The translations under genes were made by a program, and so were the position numbers. Positions 59,581 to 64,000 of a DNA stretch of 64,000 nt are shown here, in pieces. Where the stretch lies: assembly GCA_021234155.1 (NCBI GenBank), contig JAJEKV010000038.1, forward strand, positions 5,321,625 to 5,385,624, given 5' to 3'. The notes below the pieces were generated by a model. That model had not been told where the DNA came from. It saw only the letters and a program-made list of their open reading frames with translations, and did no database searches. Source of the DNA: Isoetes taiwanensis (lineage: Eukaryota > Streptophyta > Lycopodiopsida > Isoetales > Isoetaceae). Each line of letters begins with the position of its first letter. Positions within the stretch are counted from its first letter, which is position 1.

Positions 59581-61629
59581 ATGTCTGGGGGCAAGCAACA
59601 GTCGGGACAGTTAGGTCAGGTGGGACAGGCCTTGGAAAATGTGCAAAAAGATGTGTGCTTAAAGGAAAAAGGAATAACAGTGACAGATGGGAATATAGAC
59701 CAGAATACTGAAGAACTGATAGATTTGATCCGTACCTTGAGTAAAAAAGAGCACGCCCAAATTCGTGAGATCACTAGTCATTTGGCCGCGATCGAAAAGG
59801 GCGAGAAAGTGAAAGAGTTTGTCGCATTCGGAGACTTTCTTACCTCGATCACGGATATGGTGAACACTAGGCGATCATCTGGAGTCGGGACATTGCAGAG
59901 GCAGAAGGAAGCAGTCAACCAAATACTGGAGTACGCGAATCAGGTGCAGGAAGATGTGCAAAAAGAGCTTCTGTCTGAGAAAGTGCCAGTCTTTGTTGGT
60001 AAGCCACTTAGAAATGCTGCTGTTGAAAGTAAGCTTAGATTCCTTAAATCTCGAGGTTTGATAGGTTGCATCCGTCATGAAGGAGTCAGGCTGCAATATA
60101 TTAAAGGGGAAATGGAGAGGATGGAACAGGGGGTGGTAATTAACAGTATATACTGGATAGACTTCCCTTTTTTTATGGTTGAGTGTGGAAATTGTCAAAC
60201 AGCTACCCTCCTCTTAAAACAGGGGACCATTTCCAAGGCCAACACCCAATTTTTCTTCCAGAAATGGTACCCTTCTTTCGACCCACAAAATTTCTCTGAA
60301 CTCTTTCATCCGGCATGGACCACATTGCAGGGGCTCAATCCAATGTATTGGAATGAGCAATCTCTGCTTACTCTATTTCAGCAGACCGGAAACATTATCA
60401 GCTGGGAAATTTCTCAGGACAAGGCACCTAAAGTTTGGGCTCAAATTGATCTTCTCAAACCAATTCCAGATGCCATTAATTTGTGGACTACTTTGGTAGC
60501 CCCAAAACCCTGAAACTTACCTGGCAGGATCTTCCCCAGCAGTGTTCAGCATGTGGTATCAGACTGCATGGTGGGAAGGTTTGTTAAGGAGGGGTGAAAT
60601 GCAAAGAAATCAAAGAGATGCCCATGGAACAAAATGTTGGCAAGCAAAAAGAGGGAATTTGGATCACGCCGAACAAGGGAAGAGCAGAAAGGCAGAATAA
60701 GAATGGCAGTGAGAAAAGGAAAAGAAGAAAACAAAGAATTAGGGAGGAAAAGGAGAAAGAAAAAGCAAGATTGGAAGCGGGCAACAGTATGGAAAAGAAA
60801 CTTAGAAGTGAATGGAAAAAGAAAGTGCAGAGTTAAGGTGCTAAACAATCCTGACTCTAAAGGGAAGGGGATTTTGGAGGACAATGTACCTGAGGAAGGC
60901 AGATCCTTATCTATCAGGATAAGAGAGCCAATTTCTCACCTAGATCCTCCCCGAGATTACTCCTCCTCGGAGGAGTTGTCTGAATTTAAGGAAAAAGGTG
61001 AACCTAGTTCTCCTAAAGTCTCCTCTTTGGAGCTTCAAATAGGGGATAGCCCTCTCCCTGTTATGGAACTTTTTCCTAAAAAGGTAGGGGATTTGGTGAC
61101 AGAGACGGCTGCAAGAGGTACCTTACCTCATGAAGGGGGGGTGGAAATAAGAGAGGATCTGCCACAACTGCTACCTCAACTAGAAATCAATGGCCCAAAC
61201 TTGGATCATAACCAAAGGCCTGTAACACCAGAAGGCCAAGCAACTGATATTGCTCACACAGGTAGACCTGTAAGTCCAGCTGGCCAGGAATTGGGGAATC
61301 AACCTCAAGGGCCTGTAACTCCAGTTGGCCAGGGAACATGTTGTGAGCAGATTGGTAGACTTCTAAGCCCTCCTGGCCAGGAGCTGGTAGAAAAAACTGG
61401 GGGAGAAATTGAAGTTTTTAAGACTCCTGCTGCACAGCTGAAAGAATTAAAAGATCCCTCATCTAGATTGTCAGGGAGATTTTGGGATGATGAAGAGGAT
61501 AGTGAAGGTGAAGGGAGAAATGGTATACAATCCTTTATCACCCCTTTGCCACTAACTGGTAAAAGGAAAAAGAAGGTCTACACTCCAAGGGAGAATGGGC
61601 CTGTCACCAGAAGTGCCAAACTCCAATGA
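59581..61629 (+). pseudogene. LINE family 1 ORF1: DUF4283-like domain, CCHC knuckle, SP/TP-rich tail
   Basis: Frame one (59581-60513, 310 aa) starts MSGGKQQSGQLGQVGQ. Residues about 220-305 resemble DUF4283 (FFFQKWYPSFDPQNF, WTTLQGLNPMYWNEQSLLTL, APKVWAQIDLLKPIP). At 60501-60507 the useful frame shifts by minus one and continues LPQQCSACGIRLHGGKVC, a CX2CX4HX4C zinc knuckle, before a TAA (60585). A basic region follows (about 60600-60830), and the frame returns to one near 60835 for VLNNPDSKGKGILEDN, the RPVTPEGQ-type repeats and FWDDEEDSEGEG to 61629. LINE ORF1 proteins coat the element RNA. Two shifts and one nonsense codon make this copy defective. Confidence 0.75.
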
Positions 61630-64000
61630 GGATAGTTTCCTGGAATTTGAGAGGTATCAAGGGTCCTCTGAAGAGAAAGAGGGCTCTAATTGCCATCAAA
61701 GAGTTCAAAGCAGACATAATTCTCCTTCAGGAACACAGACTCCCAACATTTGAAGCATCAAATTTGGGAAATTGGATCTATCCCAATGGGGATTCTATCT
61801 GGGCTCCAGCTGATGGTACCAAAGGTGGTATATGCATTACATGGAATGGGGTGATTGGAATTAAAAACCTTAATTCTTTTGTACATCCCTCGGGCAGGTG
61901 GCAGGTGGCATTTTTGGAGATTGAGAAAGAGCAAGTGGGCATTATTAATGTTTATGCCTCGACCTCCCCTGATGAAAGAGAAAAACAATGGAAAGACATG
62001 TCAGAATGGCTACAGATACAGAATATCAATAATTGGATTTTAGGTGGAGATTTTAATAACACACCTTCTTGGGAACAAAAGGCAGGTAAAAAGCTAAACA
62101 TGTCAAGGGGAGAAAGAAGTACACGGGAGGAATTGACACATAATCTGGTGTGTCAAGCCCCATCCTCCTCATATGCATATTCATGGTGTAACAAGAGAAA
62201 GGGAGCAGATAGGGTATATTGTCTTCTTGATAGATTTTACACAAATATATCCACTCTGATTGGATGGGATAACTTGACTATAAATAGTGATTGTGGCAAT
62301 TCTATCTCAGATCACTACCCCCAAGTTCTGAACACAGGTAATATACCTCAGAACAGGCCTGTAGATACACCATTCAAGTTCAATAGTAGCTTATTGAACA
62401 ATAAGCAATTCTGTGAAGATTTCACAAGGTACTATGGCTCCTTGACAGCTTTAAATGCAAGTGGTTCAATGAAGGAGTTTGTCAACAGGAATAAACAGAT
62501 CAAAAATTGGACCAAACAATGGGGTAAAGAATGGAACAGGAAAAAGAAACAACAGAGATCTACCTGGAGATGAAGCAGGTCAGACAAGATCTTTTCTTGG
62601 ACAAAACTAATTTAGTTCTACAGCAAAGAGAAGAAGTCTTGGAGAGAAAGGTCAAGTTAATAGAAGAACATGAAGCAAGAAGCTTGGCAATCAAAAGCAG
62701 AGGATTATACACCAATTTGATGGATGACTGCAGCTCCAAGTTCTTTTTCAGAGTTGCCAAAAACAGAATGATAAACAATGGGATAGTTTCAATCAGGGCA
62801 GATAATCAGCAGGAGTTGTCCAAACAAGAAGAAATCCAGGAGCTGTTTTTCAGTAAATACAAAGAACTCTTCTCAGCCAAGCCTGTTGATAATGAAAGCA
62901 TGGAAGAATTCTTTGATTTCCTTGGTCTCAAGGATTTGCCCATAGAAGAGGATCAGCTATTGGCAATCCCAGTGGAGAATGAAATCCTTGGAGTAATTAG
63001 GAGCATGGCACATGGGAAAAGCCCAGGGCCGGATGGTTTACCTCCAGAATTCTTTGAACACTTCTGGAATATAATGGGTAAAGACCTCACAACTTTTGTG
63101 CAAGGAGCATGGCAAGCTGAAAGACTGCACCCTGCTATAAATGCTGGATTAATAGCCTTGGTTCCAAAAGTTGACAAGCCTGCCAACTTTTCAGATTGGA
63201 GGCCCATTTCATTAACCAATGCTGCATACAAAATTATAGCTAAAATCTTTGCAAATAGACTGAAGAAAATTTTACAGGCAAAGATCAACCCAGTTCAGTC
63301 AGGTTTCCTACCTGGGAGAAGTATTCTAGATAATTTCATTGGTGCCTATGAAGGTTTACACTGGAATAGGCTCTCAGGACAAGAGTGTGTGCTTCTAAAA
63401 CTTGACTTTAGAAGAGCCTATGACACTATTGACTGGGGTTTCCTATACAGAGCTATGTCCCAAATGGGATTCTCTGAGGCTGTAATAAAAAAGATTGCAG
63501 GGCTTAATGTTACAGGATGCTCAGCTGTATTGGTCAATGGCACACCATCCAAATTTTTTGAGTGTAAAAGGGGGGTTAGACAGGGTTGCCCCCTAGCTCC
63601 ATACCTTTTTCTAATTGTAGCTGAAATGGTTACTAGGGTCATAATGAGATTACAACAGGAGGACAAGATCAGTTGTCTCAAGCTTCCAGATACAAACCAG
63701 ACTCTATCAGCTATGCAGTATGCAGATGACACATTTGTGTTTTTAAAAAGGTATGGAGATCATATCCGAAACTTTCTGTTGGCAATGGACAAGTTTGGGA
63801 AGGCATCTGGAGTGTTGCTGAATAAGGAAAAATGTGCCATAATCTCTGATTGTCAAGAGGACCTTATGGAAGGAATCAAGGTATGTGGATATCAGTCTGC
63901 TACAAAATTGCTTGGATTACCTCTGGCTCTCAACATGAGTCTACATGGGTTGTGGGAACCCATAATTACCAAAATCAAGAAGAAGTTGCAGATGTACCCC
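61626..64000 (+). pseudogene. LINE family 1 ORF2, one 7-bp deletion, incomplete at window edge
   Basis: 61626-62573 encodes the APE-type endonuclease (MRIVSWNLRGIKGP, LLQEHRLP, WILGGDFNNTPSWE, SISDHYPQVL) and the linker. A 7-bp deletion near 62552 relative to the other copy causes a stop at 62571-62573. From about 62571 the correct frame is open to the window end: PGPDGLPPEFFEHFW, DWRPISLTNAAYKIIAKIFA, QSGFLPGRSILDNF, LLKLDFRRAYDTIDW, RQGCPLAPYLFLIVAEM and QYADDTFVFLKRYG (catalytic YADD). The start overlaps the ORF1 stop as ATGA. Apart from the deletion this copy looks young. Confidence 0.85.

Larger units (their letters stand above)
58941..64000 (+). mobile_element. LINE family 1, longer copy, continues past the right edge
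   Basis: It has ORF1 (59581-61629, two frame breaks) and ORF2 (from 61626). From about 61050 it is nearly identical to 32500-35470. The 5' limit is not defined; an intact 101-aa frame at 59217-59522 of unknown nature lies before ORF1 and may be leader. Confidence 0.85.

Noticed and set aside
60501-60590. Programmed -1 frameshift at C CCA AAA leading into the zinc knuckle
   Set aside because: The heptamer fits the pattern, but a TAA follows the knuckle and a second shift back is needed near 60835, so simple decay is more likely.

Overview
The window reads as nuclear DNA of a land plant with a large, transposon-filled genome. The plant evidence is a non-RD LRR receptor-kinase relic, dirigent-protein relics, a plant-type multi-pass membrane protein, plant Helitron termini, a Ty1/copia integrase and plant-type LINEs with DUF4283-like ORF1. 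I cannot name the species. A Penelope-like reverse transcriptase would suit a fern, lycophyte, bryophyte or conifer, but that is inference. I see no tRNA, rRNA or CRISPR.

Layout. 1-4300: a foldback element whose right arm runs into a TTGTGTG minisatellite, then an AT-rich block with palindromes about 335 bp apart, ending at a Helitron 3' terminus. 4380-11430: a decayed gene of an uncharacterised family (DNCAGQNKNR and GHTHEDVD motifs), split by a 4.1-kb terminal-inverted-repeat element that carries a small spliced acidic gene and repeated hairpin modules. 11430-17450: an LTR candidate, an inverted kinase fragment, a hAT relic, a LINE relic with an ATTCT tail and a second Helitron 3' end. 17455-21000: LRR receptor-kinase pseudogene broken by a 462-bp MITE. 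21440-22403: two dirigent relics. 25101-25898: the one apparently intact ordinary protein gene, though its N-terminus looks short. 27300-28345: LINE relic with ATTCT tail.

28400-49950 is the centrepiece: two head-to-tail copies of an intron-bearing Penelope-like retroelement. Copy A (28404-43004) has an acidic RGG-type first exon, a middle exon and a reverse-transcriptase exon. The RT exon is split by a 9.25-kb insertion flanked by a perfect 11-bp target duplication, and the reading frame resumes in register on the far side. That insertion is a 5'-truncated LINE followed by a Helitron-like segment carrying BTB exons, inside a TA-rich tail. Copy B (43005-49945) holds exon 1 and part of intron 1, and is split by a GC-rich LINE whose 5' half is inverted, the signature of twin priming.

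50000-58900: decayed repeats, CpG-rich palindromic sequences, an IGHMBP2-like helicase relic, a second foldback element and a copia gag-pre-integrase/integrase fragment. 58950-64000: a longer copy of the first LINE family, with DUF4283-like ORF1, zinc knuckle, and ORF2 (endonuclease plus RT) running off the right edge. The two copies of this LINE, the two Penelope-like copies and the several ATTCT-tailed LINE ends let insertions be ordered and breakpoints read directly.
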